Counted from the first letter of the stretch, positions 8,961 through 17,372 are shown. The stretch is DNA of 64,000 nucleotides from Pullulanibacillus camelliae (GCF_014642655.1 NZ_BMIR01000003.1:1-64000), one strand, 5' to 3'. Translations and numbers: made by a program. Notes: generated from the letters alone by a model not told the origin.

Positions 8961-9014
8961 AAAGCTCTCCACGCTATAGATAATCTTAATCCCTTCTTAG
9001 CAATGGAGAGCTTT
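8961..9014. terminator. Bidirectional terminator between SDR and siderophore operon
   Basis: AAAGCTCTCCA (8961-8971) and TGGAGAGCTTT (9004-9014) form an 11-bp stem with A-runs and T-runs on both sides. It serves the two convergent transcripts. Confidence 0.8.
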
Positions 9015-9032
9015 TTATATGGATAGGCATCC

Positions 9033-10043
9033 TCAAACTCTTTTCAATAATAAATAGATGAAATAAGGTGCACCAATCAATGCGATCATGACGCCTGCCG
9101 GGAACTCAGCATAGCTGATCAAATTATGTCCAATCAAATCAGCAATCATGAGGAGCCAACCCCCAATTAATATAGCAATCGGCATAAACAATTGATGGCG
9201 GGGACCGATCAATTGTTTGGCAAGGTGAGGAGCGATTAAACCGACAAAGGCGATCCCACCGGTGATTGAAACAGCGGCGGAAGCAAGCGCTACGGCTGCA
9301 AACAGTAATGTCAGCCTTTCCTTCTCAATGGAGAGACCCACGCCAATCCCAAGAGGCTCGCTCACTCCAAGTAGGTTTAAGCGGTTGGCCTTAAATAAGG
9401 TAAATGGAATGAGAAGGATAACCCAAGGGAGAATGGCCCAGACAAATGGCCAGCTCGTTCCCCAGATATCCCCTGATAGCCATTTGGCAATGAAATCGAC
9501 CTTTTGTTTTTCAGCAGCTGAAATAATGACAATCATTAGCCCGGATAGAGCCATGGAAAAGCCAACCCCCACCAGCACTAATTTTACAGGCTCCATGCCT
9601 GTTTTTTTATTAATTGCAAAGATATATATTAGTGCAGCGGTCAGAAAGGCTCCGATAAAGGCGACAACGGGCATCATATAAGAAAATGTAGCCTGGTCGA
9701 TCGGAAAGAACAGATAAAAAATAGCTATAGCCACTCCAGCACCAGAGTTAATGCCAATGATTCCGGGATCGGCTAGGTCATTTTTGGTAATCCCTTGTAA
9801 AACTGCCCCAGAAACGGCTAATGCCATGCCTGCTAAAAGGGTGATGAGGATGCGTGGCAGGCGGACATCAAATAGGATGAAATTGACTTGAAAATCACCA
9901 TGTCCGAACAGAGCAGGTAGGACTTGATTATAGGGGATAGCGGCGCTGCCGATGCCTGTTCCCCAGAAGAACGTTAATAGGATTAAAAGACTTAAAATAG
10001 CAATGATAATTTTCTGTTTTCTTAGAATCGATGGATGGATCAT
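9033..10043 (-). CDS. Ferric-siderophore ABC transporter permease 2 (FecCD family)
   Basis: 336 residues with about 10 membrane helices. Family landmarks include RLPRILITLLAGMALAVSGA, then FVGLIAPHLAK near the C-terminal third (the coupling region to the ATPase). It forms a heterodimer with the permease encoded just upstream, which it overlaps by 4 bases. It is the last gene of the Fur-controlled operon and resembles the B. subtilis YfhA/FhuG class. The exact siderophore is not deducible. Confidence 0.9.
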   Translation of the reverse strand: MIHPSILRKQKIIIAILSLLILLTFFWGTGIGSAAIPYNQVLPALFGHGDFQVNFILFDVRLPRILITLLAGMALAVSGAVLQGITKNDLADPGIIGINSGAGVAIAIFYLFFPIDQATFSYMMPVVAFIGAFLTAALIYIFAINKKTGMEPVKLVLVGVGFSMALSGLMIVIISAAEKQKVDFIAKWLSGDIWGTSWPFVWAILPWVILLIPFTLFKANRLNLLGVSEPLGIGVGLSIEKERLTLLFAAVALASAAVSITGGIAFVGLIAPHLAKQLIGPRHQLFMPIAILIGGWLLMIADLIGHNLISYAEFPAGVMIALIGAPYFIYLLLKRV

Positions 10044-11047
10044 GAGAATGCTCGCCCCCCTTTATGGATAACAAATAAGAAGAAGGGCAGCCCTATGATG
10101 GCGATGATGGCAGCAACAGGTGTTTCAAATGGTGCATAGATTACACGGCCGAGCGTATCTGCCAGTGACATAAAACCAGCGCCAAAAATGGCGGACATAG
10201 GAAGAATATAGCGATAGTCTGTGCCGACAAGTGGACGAACCATGTGAGGGATCATCAGACCAACAAAGGCCATATTGCCAACCAGTGCCACCGCAGCACC
10301 TGCTAAGAGAACAATAACAATATAGAGAATGCCTTTAATTTGCTTAGTACGTTGCCCTAAACCGATTGCGAGTTCTTCGTTTAAGCTAAACACAGTAAGC
10401 TGTCTTGAAAACAGGATCGCGATAAGGATGCCGACAAGAATAAAAGGAGTAATAACGGCCAGCTGATCCCAGGCTGTTCCAATCAATCCCCCTGCTGTCC
10501 ACATGGAAACGTCTTTTGAGAGTTTAAATGTGAGGGATATCCCAGTTGCTATCGCTTCAAGAAAGGCGGACACGGCGGCACCCGCGAGCACAATCCGAAA
10601 AGGCGAAAAGCCGCCCTTTTTCATGGCACCGATACCGAAGACCATCATCACTCCGATGGTCGCTCCAATAAAGCAAGCGATGGTAAGTATGAAATAATTT
10701 CCATGATGCACTAGGGCAAGGCACAAGGCTAATGCCGCATTAGCGCCAGCTGTCAAACCAAGTAACCCCGGATCGGCTAATGGATTTCTTGTCAAGCCTT
10801 GCATAATCGCTCCGGCAACGGCTAATGCGGCTCCCACGAGAATAGCGCCAACTTCACGGGGGAAACGGATTTCCCGAATAATATCGATAGATTCGCTCCT
10901 ATGGTGTGTGAATAGTGCAAGCCCTATCTCTTTCAAATTAATGAATGCTGCTCCTAGGCACATAGCTATAATAAAGCATGCTATTAAAATTAAGAGTCCT
11001 ATAACTAATTTATAAGTAAAAGGCATCCGCTGTTTCTGATTACTCAT
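10040..11047 (-). CDS. Ferric-siderophore ABC transporter permease 1 (FecCD family)
   Basis: About 335 residues and 10 membrane helices. IRFPREVGAILVGAALAVAG and FVGLMIPHMVRPLVG are typical of the FecCD/BtuC permeases. The open frame extends to a TTG at 11083, but that codon lies inside a terminator-like hairpin. I prefer ATG 11047 (MSNQKQRM), which has AAGGATG upstream; ATG 11059 is also possible. A hairpin with a T-run sits in the gap to the binding-protein gene, so permease expression is probably lower than that of the first two genes. Confidence 0.88.
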   Translation of the reverse strand: MSNQKQRMPFTYKLVIGLLILIACFIIAMCLGAAFINLKEIGLALFTHHRSESIDIIREIRFPREVGAILVGAALAVAGAIMQGLTRNPLADPGLLGLTAGANAALALCLALVHHGNYFILTIACFIGATIGVMMVFGIGAMKKGGFSPFRIVLAGAAVSAFLEAIATGISLTFKLSKDVSMWTAGGLIGTAWDQLAVITPFILVGILIAILFSRQLTVFSLNEELAIGLGQRTKQIKGILYIVIVLLAGAAVALVGNMAFVGLMIPHMVRPLVGTDYRYILPMSAIFGAGFMSLADTLGRVIYAPFETPVAAIIAIIGLPFFLFVIHKGGRAFS

Positions 11048-11081
11048 GAAGATGCTCATCCTTCCATACGCGACTTTCCCC

Positions 11082-11103
11082 AAAAAAAGAGAGGAATCCT
11101 CTC
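11082..11103 (-). terminator. Intra-operon attenuator hairpin
   Basis: On the minus strand GAGAGG-ATT-CCTCTC (11089-11103) is followed by seven T residues (11082-11088) and then the permease start region. A short stem with a T-run between the binding-protein gene and the permease genes should end a share of transcripts, favouring the binding protein over the membrane subunits. Confidence 0.6.
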
Positions 11104-11151
11104 ATCAAGCATTCCTCTTCTAAGATTTACAATTCTATTATGTCTTCCCTT

Positions 11152-12102
11152 TTATTTGCCTAGAAAGTCTTTCTGAAAGACTTTAAGCTGATAATCTAGC
11201 GAAATTGGGTCATTAAAGCTGAATGCGGAGGTATTCACTTTATAGACGTGGTGATTTTTTACAGCCGGAATGTTCTTATAAGTATCCGTTTTTTCAAATG
11301 ACGTATCAGAACCTGGCTCAACACTTAAAATGACGTAATCACCAAAGTATTTAGGAAGAACCTCTTGAGAAATTTGATAGTATCCAGGTTTAAGTGCTTT
11401 GTCTTTAACAAGCTGTGGCATATTCAAATGCATTTCCTGATAAAGAATTTCAGTTCCTCTGCCCCAGTTATCACCGAAGACATAGAACTGCTTAGCGGAA
11501 GTTTCAACCACAGATACTGTCGCGTCATTGCCAATCTTAGCTTTAATTTTCTGAGCTAATGCTCCGGCTCTTTTATGGTAACTAGCGATCCATTCTTTCG
11601 CTTGCTTTTCTTTATTGACCAGTTTTCCAATTTCCTTAAATAATTGCAAATAATCTAGCTTGCCATAAGTATAAGTGACTGTCGGAGCCAGTTTTTTCAG
11701 GCGATCGAGATTTTTCGTGTTCGAATAACCAATGATTAAGTCCGGCTTGAGGGCAGCAATTTTCTCAAGATCATCGGCTGATACCTCTTCAACGCCTTTT
11801 AAATAAGGTTTATAATTTGGATTATGCATGGCATATGTATCTACACCAACGATGGGGACACCTAATTTCATGACTTCTCCTGCAGAAAGGTCAAGGACAA
11901 CCACTCTTTTTGGATGGGCAGGAACTTTAACGGGGCCGTTTTCTGATTGATAAGTGACCATTTTCTCTTTACCAGATGAGGCCGTTGTTGAGCTTTTGGT
12001 GTCAGCTTTGGCTTTACCGCTTGAATCCTCCGATGATTTTGCGCCACAGGCGCTAAGAATAAGAACGAGCAGCAATAGTAGTGGTATTAACTTTTTGGTC
12101 AT
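11152..12102 (-). CDS. Siderophore-binding lipoprotein of the ABC transporter
   Basis: 316 residues. The signal peptide ends in the lipobox LSAC (Cys about residue 19), so the mature protein is lipid-anchored outside the membrane. The rest is a type III (TroA/FhuD/FepB-like) binding fold: PKRVVVLDLSAGEVMKLG, then LKPDLIIGYS. It resembles B. subtilis YfiY. It overlaps the ATPase gene by 50 bases and is followed by the attenuator. Confidence 0.9.
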   Translation of the reverse strand: MTKKLIPLLLLLVLILSACGAKSSEDSSGKAKADTKSSTTASSGKEKMVTYQSENGPVKVPAHPKRVVVLDLSAGEVMKLGVPIVGVDTYAMHNPNYKPYLKGVEEVSADDLEKIAALKPDLIIGYSNTKNLDRLKKLAPTVTYTYGKLDYLQLFKEIGKLVNKEKQAKEWIASYHKRAGALAQKIKAKIGNDATVSVVETSAKQFYVFGDNWGRGTEILYQEMHLNMPQLVKDKALKPGYYQISQEVLPKYFGDYVILSVEPGSDTSFEKTDTYKNIPAVKNHHVYKVNTSAFSFNDPISLDYQLKVFQKDFLGK

Positions 12103-12898
12103 GTTCCTTTTCCCCTTTGATTAAATTATATGTGACACACATGGGCTTTTTGGTTCTAGGATCCTGGCCGATCTCCGCGTCAATGTGAAAGACCTTTTTG
12201 AGGACATCGTGTTCAATGACTTCCTCGCTGGTTCCCGACTTTACAACCCTTCCGTCCTTTAGAGCGATGATATAGTCAGCGAATCGCGCGGCTTGGTTGA
12301 GATCGTGCAGAACCATAATGACCGTGCGTTGTTGTGTTTGATTCAGTCTTTGCAGCAGCTCGAGGACCTCGAGCTGGTGAGCGAGATCTAAGTAGGTTGT
12401 CGGTTCATCAAGAAAAATGATCTCTGTTTCTTGTGCGAGTGCCATAGCGATCCAGACGCGCTGACGTTGTCCGCCTGATAGAGCATCCACTGAATGATAT
12501 TTGAATTCAGAAATACCCGTTTCTTCGAGTGCCCAGTCGATCACTTCAATGTCTTTTTTCGTTAGGCGCCCAAATCCCTTTTGATAGGGAAAGCGGCCAT
12601 AGGCTACAAGTTCCCCAACTGTAAGTCCAGGCGGGTTCTCAGGTGTTTGTGGAAGGATAGCCATCTTTTTAGCGAGATCCTTTGTTTTGTCTTTGGATAT
12701 ACTCGCTCCGTCAAGCACCACTGCCCCTGATTGGTGGGAGATGATACGCGTCATTGCTTTTAAAAGCGTTGATTTCCCGCAACCATTTGGTCCGATAATG
12801 GCAGTAATACTAAGATCTGGAATATGAATCGTCAAATCTTGAACGATTAACCGGTGATCATATCCAATATGTAACGATTCAGTATATAGGCGAACCAA
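12053..12898 (-). CDS. Siderophore ABC transporter ATPase (YusV/FecE-like)
   Basis: 281 residues with all ABC motifs: Walker A GPNGCGKSTL near residue 37, Q-loop LPQTP, signature LSGGQRQR near 140, Walker B IIFLDEPT, and the switch His in LHDL. It drives uptake of ferric siderophores with the two FecCD permeases. It starts at TTG 12898 with GGAGG seven bases upstream and is the first gene after the Fur box. The last 16 codons overlap the start of the lipoprotein gene; this tail is probably dispensable. Confidence 0.92.
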   Translation of the reverse strand: MVRLYTESLHIGYDHRLIVQDLTIHIPDLSITAIIGPNGCGKSTLLKAMTRIISHQSGAVVLDGASISKDKTKDLAKKMAILPQTPENPPGLTVGELVAYGRFPYQKGFGRLTKKDIEVIDWALEETGISEFKYHSVDALSGGQRQRVWIAMALAQETEIIFLDEPTTYLDLAHQLEVLELLQRLNQTQQRTVIMVLHDLNQAARFADYIIALKDGRVVKSGTSEEVIEHDVLKKVFHIDAEIGQDPRTKKPMCVTYNLIKGEKEHDQKVNTTTIAARSYS

Positions 12899-12921
12899 GG
12901 TAAAGCCTCCCTGTGTTTATT

Positions 12922-12981
12922 GATAATGATTCTCATTATCTATACAATAGAATTATAATAATAGCTCGTTTTATTTGTCAA
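12922..12981 (-). promoter_or_regulatory. Fur-regulated promoter of the siderophore operon
   Basis: On the minus strand TTGACA (12976-12981) and TATAAT (12952-12957), 18 bases apart, form a near-consensus promoter. Just downstream is GATAATGATTCTCATTATC (12922-12940), an 8-3-8 perfect dyad matching the Fur box at 17 of 19 positions. Repression by iron-loaded Fur is expected. Confidence 0.92.
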
Positions 12982-13225
12982 CATGCTCTCATGAAAAAAG
13001 TGTGGAGAATGAGAGAAAAAAACGGATAAAAAGTACGGTGTAACAAGAATGAATGCATCCCTTTAAGTTATTTCAACATAAAAGTAAAAAATAAATTCCG
13101 TGGCAAGGAGGGGAGGATGAATGTGTCACTTATGCGTTTTATATGATAGGAGCGGATGCTTGTGAGTAGGAAGGCCCCTTTTTAAAGATAAAAATTTTAA
13201 CGGAATTGTCGTATGGCGTTTATCC

Positions 13226-13280
13226 TTGACACTACCAAGATCTATGGGTATCCTATAAATATAACGTTAACGTAATGTTT
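13226..13280 (+). promoter_or_regulatory. Promoter and 20-bp repeat (copy 1) before the MerR gene
   Basis: TTGACA (13226-13231) is followed at 17 bases by TATCCT or at 22 by TATAAA, with a TACC/GGTA dyad in the spacer, as expected for a MerR-type promoter. At 13261-13280 lies ATAACGTTAACGTAATGTTT, which recurs exactly before the next gene at 13699. It contains the perfect dyad ACGTTAACGT. The rest of the 12982-13225 gap shows nothing else. Confidence 0.5.
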
Positions 13281-13292
13281 GGAGGTTAAGCA

Positions 13293-13682
13293 TTGGAAGA
13301 CCGCATTCGTATTGGCGATGTGTCAAAAAGAGCTGGAGTGACACCACGCACTGTTCGATATTATGAAAGCATTGGGTTGATTCCCCCTGGGGAGCGTGAG
13401 GGGCAAGGGCAGCACTATTATACAGAGGAGACTGTTGTCCGCCTCCGAAAAATTACCCAGTTAAAAAAGCTTGGCCTGAGCTTAGATGAAATCAGTGAAG
13501 TGATTGATCTTTATTTCACGGATCCAAGTGGTGTTCAGGCGAAAACAAAGGTTTTGGCCATCTTGCGTCGCTATTTAAAAGAAACGGATGAGAAAATCGA
13601 CGCTTTTCAGCAATTTCGTTCTGAATTGCAAGCACATATCATGCGCTTTGAGCAGTGGCTAAAAGGAAAAGGTCATCACTAA
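13293..13682 (+). CDS. MerR-family transcriptional regulator
   Basis: 129 residues: the MerR winged helix (TPRTVRYYESIGLI at about 17-30, then QHYYTEETVVRLRKI), a helical dimerisation segment to about residue 125, and no sizeable effector domain. No cysteine or other metal-binding pattern is visible, so it is not a metal sensor of the MerR/CueR type. It starts at TTG 13293 with GGAGG seven bases before. It is followed closely by the dehydrogenase gene, which it probably controls, since the same 20-bp motif precedes both genes. Confidence 0.85.
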   Translation: MEDRIRIGDVSKRAGVTPRTVRYYESIGLIPPGEREGQGQHYYTEETVVRLRKITQLKKLGLSLDEISEVIDLYFTDPSGVQAKTKVLAILRRYLKETDEKIDAFQQFRSELQAHIMRFEQWLKGKGHH

Positions 13683-13698
13683 TTTTTTTAACCCAAAC

Positions 13699-13718
13699 AT
13701 AACGTTAACGTAATGTTT
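13699..13718 (+). promoter_or_regulatory. 20-bp repeat (copy 2) before the dehydrogenase gene
   Basis: An exact second copy of ATAACGTTAACGTAATGTTT, in the same orientation and close ahead of the ribosome site, as in copy 1 at 13261. It is probably a protein-binding site shared by the two genes. Confidence 0.5.
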
Positions 13719-13737
13719 ATTCAGGAGGGTGAGAGGG

Positions 13738-14547
13738 ATGAACAAAGGAATTGGATTTATCGGACTTGGCCATCTGGGGTTTCCCTTGGCAGTAAATCTC
13801 ATGCAGGCAGGCTATGCGCTTCGGGTGTATAATCGGACTGCAAGTAAAGCTGAGCCGCTGGTTGCACAAGGCGCTCAGCGGATGGATCAACCTGCTGATA
13901 CTGTGACGACTGGTGGAATTGTTATGTCGATTGTGTGGGATGATGCCTCGCTTGAAAGTGTGGTTACTAGCCCGGGTTTCTTAGAACGGCTAGGGGAAAA
14001 TGGGCTTCATATTTCTATGACTACTGTATCACCTGAAATGGCACAAAAGCTTGCAGATAAGCATGCACAGCATGGCAGCACTTATATTGAAGCCCCGATT
14101 TTCGGTAGGCCTGAGGCGGTAGCCGCCAAACAACTTTTGGTTCCTTTTGCAGGCTTGCAGGAGGGAAAGGATCGAGCAAAGCCACTTCTTGAAGCGATGG
14201 GGGCACAAGGTATCTTTGATTTTGGCGAAGAGGTTGGAGCCGCGACCTTGGTAAAGCTTGTCGGCAACTTCTTAATTGGCTCAGCGGCCTATTCAATGTG
14301 GGAAGCCGTCGGAGTGGCTAAAAAAAATGGAGTGGATCCGAAGGCCATGCTTAACATGTTGACGAGCACTTTATTCTCCGCTCCCATTTATAAGAGCTAT
14401 GGCAATCTCGTCACTGAGGGAACAACGCTATCTTTTGAGAAAGCTATCCCAATGAAAGATTTAGGGTTATTGAAAAAGACCGCTCAACCGGTTGACGCGC
14501 CTACCCCTGTTTCCGATCTGTTGTATGATCTTATGGAAAAGGCTTAA
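13738..14547 (+). CDS. NAD(P)-dependent beta-hydroxyacid dehydrogenase family oxidoreductase
   Basis: 269 residues of the HIBADH/6-phosphogluconate dehydrogenase-like family. An N-terminal Rossmann domain opens with GFIGLGHLG; NRT after the second strand suggests NADPH. The C-terminal helical domain has KLVGNFLIG, which carries the family's catalytic Lys. ATG 13738 lies 9 bases after AGGAGG; the in-frame GTG 13729 is too close. Relatives include succinic-semialdehyde reductases and imine reductases, so the substrate is open. It is co-directional with the MerR gene. Confidence 0.85.
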   Translation: MNKGIGFIGLGHLGFPLAVNLMQAGYALRVYNRTASKAEPLVAQGAQRMDQPADTVTTGGIVMSIVWDDASLESVVTSPGFLERLGENGLHISMTTVSPEMAQKLADKHAQHGSTYIEAPIFGRPEAVAAKQLLVPFAGLQEGKDRAKPLLEAMGAQGIFDFGEEVGAATLVKLVGNFLIGSAAYSMWEAVGVAKKNGVDPKAMLNMLTSTLFSAPIYKSYGNLVTEGTTLSFEKAIPMKDLGLLKKTAQPVDAPTPVSDLLYDLMEKA

Positions 14548-14618
14548 CGTGTGGTCATCACGATCACGTGTTATGTGATGAGAGAAACCCATTGAAGGAA
14601 GAGACGTAGAAAATGACT

Positions 14619-14650
14619 CCCTCGCCTAACCTTGAGGGGTTATTTTTTTG
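14619..14650 (+). terminator. Terminator after the dehydrogenase
   Basis: CCCTC (14619-14623) pairs with GAGGG (14634-14638), followed by GTTATTTTTTT. The stem is short but the T-run is good. Confidence 0.55.
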
Positions 14651-14768
14651 ATTTGAGGAAGTCTAAAATAGGGCGCTTTTATACGGCCAGAATTTATAAC
14701 TTCTCTTACGCACATAAAAGATGAGGGTATAAGTTTGGGCTTTGACTTTCACCATCTAAGGCTTGCGG

Positions 14769-15062
14769 GCAACCTAAGTGTGTGATTTGCAAAATCACAT
14801 CAGGAGTACCCATAGGGTGCAACCTAAGTGTGTGATTTGCAAAATCACATCAGGAGTACCCATAGGGTGCAACCTAAGTGTGTGATTTGCAAAATCACAT
14901 CAGGAGTACCCATAGGGTGCAACCTAAGTGTGTGATTTGCAAAAATCACATCAGGAGTACCCATAGGGTGCAACCTAAGTGTGTGATTCGCAAAAATCAC
15001 ATCAGGAGTACCCATAGGGTGCAACCTAAGTGTGTGATTCGCAAAAATCACATCAGGAGTAC
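14769..15062. repeat. Six-copy tandem repeat with a 50/51-bp unit
   Basis: Units start at 14769, 14819, 14869, 14919, 14970 and 15021; the last is cut at about 15062. The first three are 50 bp and practically identical. Later ones carry an extra A (51 bp) and TTCG in place of TTTG. Each unit holds the hairpin TGTGATTT-GCA-AAATCACA and a smaller one ACCC-ATA-GGGT. The 50-bp period breaks any reading frame in the first units, so it is not coding. There are no spacers, so it is not a CRISPR. The 118 bases before it hold nothing recognisable. Confidence 0.9.
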
Positions 15063-15214
15063 CAGCAAAGCGGTGCAAGCCAAGTTTTCTAAAAAAAGGC
15101 TTTTAGGGTTAAATGCAATGAAAGCAAATAGCTGTCAGCTGTTTCTAGAAAGCTGTTAAAATAAAAGAAGGTAAAAAAGTTTAGAAAACAATCAGCTGAA
15201 GAGAGGTGAAGGCA

Positions 15215-15511
15215 ATGCAAATAAGAGTAAGTGAGGAAGCCATGAATTGGTTTAAAGAAGAAGTGGGCGTTGAAGCGGGGCAATCTATTCAGTTCTATTC
15301 ACAAATGTACGGGACAAGTCCGGTGCAGGAAAAGTTTTCCCTTGCTTTTACCATTGATCATGAACCGGATGATGTGGCAGTTGAAACAGTAAAGGAGGGC
15401 ATCACCTTTTACATTAAAGAAAAGGACGTTTGGTTCTTTGATGGGCATGATTTATCTATAGATTATAACCAAAGCAATGATGAAATAGAGTTTAACTATA
15501 TCAAGCCTTAA
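15215..15511 (+). CDS. HesB-like protein without cysteines (YneR-like)
   Basis: 98 residues of the HesB/IscA-like beta fold: it opens MQIRVSEEAMNWFKEEV and has the family's FDG/Asp-rich C-terminal half. The three cysteines that bind Fe-S in true IscA/SufA carriers are absent, as in B. subtilis YneR. The function of this subfamily is unknown to me. ATG 15215 has GAGAGG 8 bases upstream, better than the in-frame GTG 15206. It is monocistronic. Confidence 0.8.
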   Translation: MQIRVSEEAMNWFKEEVGVEAGQSIQFYSQMYGTSPVQEKFSLAFTIDHEPDDVAVETVKEGITFYIKEKDVWFFDGHDLSIDYNQSNDEIEFNYIKP

Positions 15512-15539
15512 GCGATTTATTTTTAAAATGATGGTTCGG

Positions 15540-15790
15540 CATTTTGATGGGGCTGAGACAGAGGGATTCAGCTCATAGAGAGGTCGAAGGCATTCACCAT
15601 TTCGAATGAATGTCTTCGGCTTTTTACTTGTGTCATGAAGCGTTCCGTCCCAGGTCCTTGAAGGATGTAAGTCACTTAGCCAAAGCGCTTTAAGGTCCCA
15701 AGTATTTGTAACTTAAAATCTCCTGTTTCTGCATTTCTAGACTTGCTTCTTCGTCAGCTCCTCGGAACAGCTCGAGCTAGGCTCCGTACT
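15540..15790 (+). repeat. Dispersed repeat, type B (forward copy)
   Basis: A GGGCTGAGACAGA lead is followed by a hairpin (GTCGAAGGCATTC at about 15582 with GAATGTCTTCGGC near 15620, then TTTTT) that can terminate the upstream gene. After it comes a core with CTCCTGTTTCTGC and TCGTCAGCTCCTCGGAACA. The same order appears inverted at 50560-50790; the core recurs at 33030-33420 and the hairpin at 28266. No gene is supported here. Confidence 0.65.
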
Positions 15791-15882
15791 CGCCTAGCCA
15801 CCATCTATCATGAAAACCCATTTCAAGTTTTTGCAGGAAATACTTGCTATTATATTGATGGATATGGTTTAATAAAGGATAC

Positions 15883-15903
15883 AAATCGTAATTGTTACGA
15901 TTT
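15883..15903 (+). promoter_or_regulatory. Zur box upstream of zagA
   Basis: The 21-bp site starts AAATCGTAATTG and ends TTACGATTT. It matches the B. subtilis Zur operator at all but one fixed position. It lies about 120 bp before the zagA start; no clear gene intervenes. Confidence 0.85.
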
Positions 15904-16023
15904 AAAAAGAAGAGGGTTGCGATAGGGGTGAATGGAGACAAGGGTGTTAATGTAAGATGAGTCAGCATTCGCGTGTAGATAGCCTGAGATGTCTAAGTGA
16001 ATTTCAATTAAGGAGCTGATGAA

Positions 16024-17220
16024 ATGATGGTTAGACCTATTCCTGTTACTGTGCTAAGCGGCTATTTAGGATCAGGAAAAACAACCATTCTGAACCATGT
16101 TTTAAATAATCGTGAGGGCTTAAAGGTTGCTGTAATTGTAAATGATATGGGAGAAGTCAATGTGGATGCGACACTGGTCGAACATGATGGGAGCTTGTCA
16201 CAAACGAATGAGAAGCTCGTCTCCTTGTCTAACGGGTGCATTTGCTGCACACTACGTGAGGATCTGTTGATTGAAGTTGAGAAGCTTGCGAAGGAAGGGA
16301 AGTATGATTACATTTTGATTGAATCGACGGGGATTGGGGAACCGGTACCTGTTGCGCAAACCTTCTCTTATGTAGATGACGACCTTGGCATTGATCTGAC
16401 GCGCTATTGCAGATTGGACACGATGGTGACGGTCGTGGATGCCTTTGGATTTATGAAAAATTTTCAATCAGGTGAAACACTTGTCGATCGGAAACAAGGC
16501 ATTAGTGACGAGGATGACCGAGAGATAGCTGATCTTCTCATCGATCAAGTGGAGTTCTGTGATGTACTCATTTTAAATAAATGTGATCTGGTCGACGAAG
16601 AAACGCTGGATAAGCTTGAGAGCATCATGCGTACTCTGCAGCCCGAGGCGAAAATTATTCGTACCATCCATGGAAAAGTAGAAATGAAAGACATTTTAAA
16701 TACGCATCGCTTCGACTTTGATAAAGCTGCTGAGTCAGCAGGCTGGATTAAAGAACTCAATGCTCCAGAACATACACCTGAAACCGAAGAATATGGCATC
16801 GGTTCATTTGTCTATTATCGTAAGCATCCCTTTCATTCAGGCCGATTTAATCAATTCCTGCACAATCTAGACGAAACGACAATCATTCGGTCTAAGGGAA
16901 TTGCTTGGTGTGCCACACATAATAATGTGGCGTTATTAATGTCGCATGCAGGGCCATCAGTCTCCATGTCTCCTTTAGCTTATTGGGTGGCCTCCATGCC
17001 TAAGAAAGAACAGAAGGCGATTTTAGAGGCTAATCCTGAGGTCTTGGCGGAATGGAATGAGACGTATGGTGATCGTCATACGAAAATTGTATTTATCGGA
17101 ACAGAGCTTAATCCTGAGCTTATAACAGAGGAGCTTGATCGGTGTTTATTAACAGATTCCGAGCTTGCCAGTGATTGGGAAGCGTTTGAAACGCCTGCAG
17201 AGTGGATACCACATACATAA
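16024..17220 (+). CDS. zagA: Zinc-regulated COG0523 GTPase (ZagA/YciC)
   Basis: 398 residues, the same length class as B. subtilis ZagA (YciC). A G3E P-loop GTPase domain has Walker A GYLGSGKTT near residue 13, the zinc-binding CxCC in NGCICCTLRED near 72, ESTGIGEP, and the specificity motif LNKCD near 183. The C-terminal CobW domain holds the rest. In B. subtilis the protein is made under zinc starvation and supports zinc-dependent FolE through GTP-dependent metal handling. The Zur box upstream and folE2 nearby fit this. ATG 16024 has AGGAG 8 bases before. The gene is convergent with folE2. Confidence 0.93.
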   Translation: MMVRPIPVTVLSGYLGSGKTTILNHVLNNREGLKVAVIVNDMGEVNVDATLVEHDGSLSQTNEKLVSLSNGCICCTLREDLLIEVEKLAKEGKYDYILIESTGIGEPVPVAQTFSYVDDDLGIDLTRYCRLDTMVTVVDAFGFMKNFQSGETLVDRKQGISDEDDREIADLLIDQVEFCDVLILNKCDLVDEETLDKLESIMRTLQPEAKIIRTIHGKVEMKDILNTHRFDFDKAAESAGWIKELNAPEHTPETEEYGIGSFVYYRKHPFHSGRFNQFLHNLDETTIIRSKGIAWCATHNNVALLMSHAGPSVSMSPLAYWVASMPKKEQKAILEANPEVLAEWNETYGDRHTKIVFIGTELNPELITEELDRCLLTDSELASDWEAFETPAEWIPHT

Positions 17221-17237
17221 GGTATATTCCAAACTTT

Positions 17238-17258
17238 AAATCGTAATGATTTTGTTTT
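17238..17258. promoter_or_regulatory. Zur-box-like sequence downstream of zagA
   Basis: AAATCGTAATGA is followed by a degenerate right half (TTTTGTTTT). It matches the Zur consensus in all but three fixed positions, with a perfect left half. It sits in the gap between the convergent zagA and folE2 genes, with no gene start in range, so it is an orphan site or a relic of a lost promoter. Confidence 0.4.
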
Positions 17259-17372
17259 GTGGGTATCCTTTAAAGGGCTAGGAAGGACTCAAAGCAACGT
17301 CAAGACAAAGATTAAGAGAGCTTATATCGTTACCGAATGATAAGCGATTAAAAGTATAGGGATAAAAGAGAA

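Noticed and set aside
14769-15062. CRISPR array
   Set aside because: Units abut directly without unique spacers and no cas genes are present.
14769-15062. CRP-type binding sites in the TGTGA...TCACA dyads
   Set aside because: The half-sites are 9 rather than 6 bases apart, and a hairpin explains the symmetry better.
14845-15159. Repetitive reading frames over the 50-bp tandem repeat on both strands
   Set aside because: The 50-bp units shift the frame, starts lack ribosome sites, and conservation follows the hairpins rather than codons.
15743-15925. 60-codon ORF ahead of zagA
   Set aside because: It crosses the type B repeat and the Zur box, lacks a good ribosome site and shows no recognisable protein.
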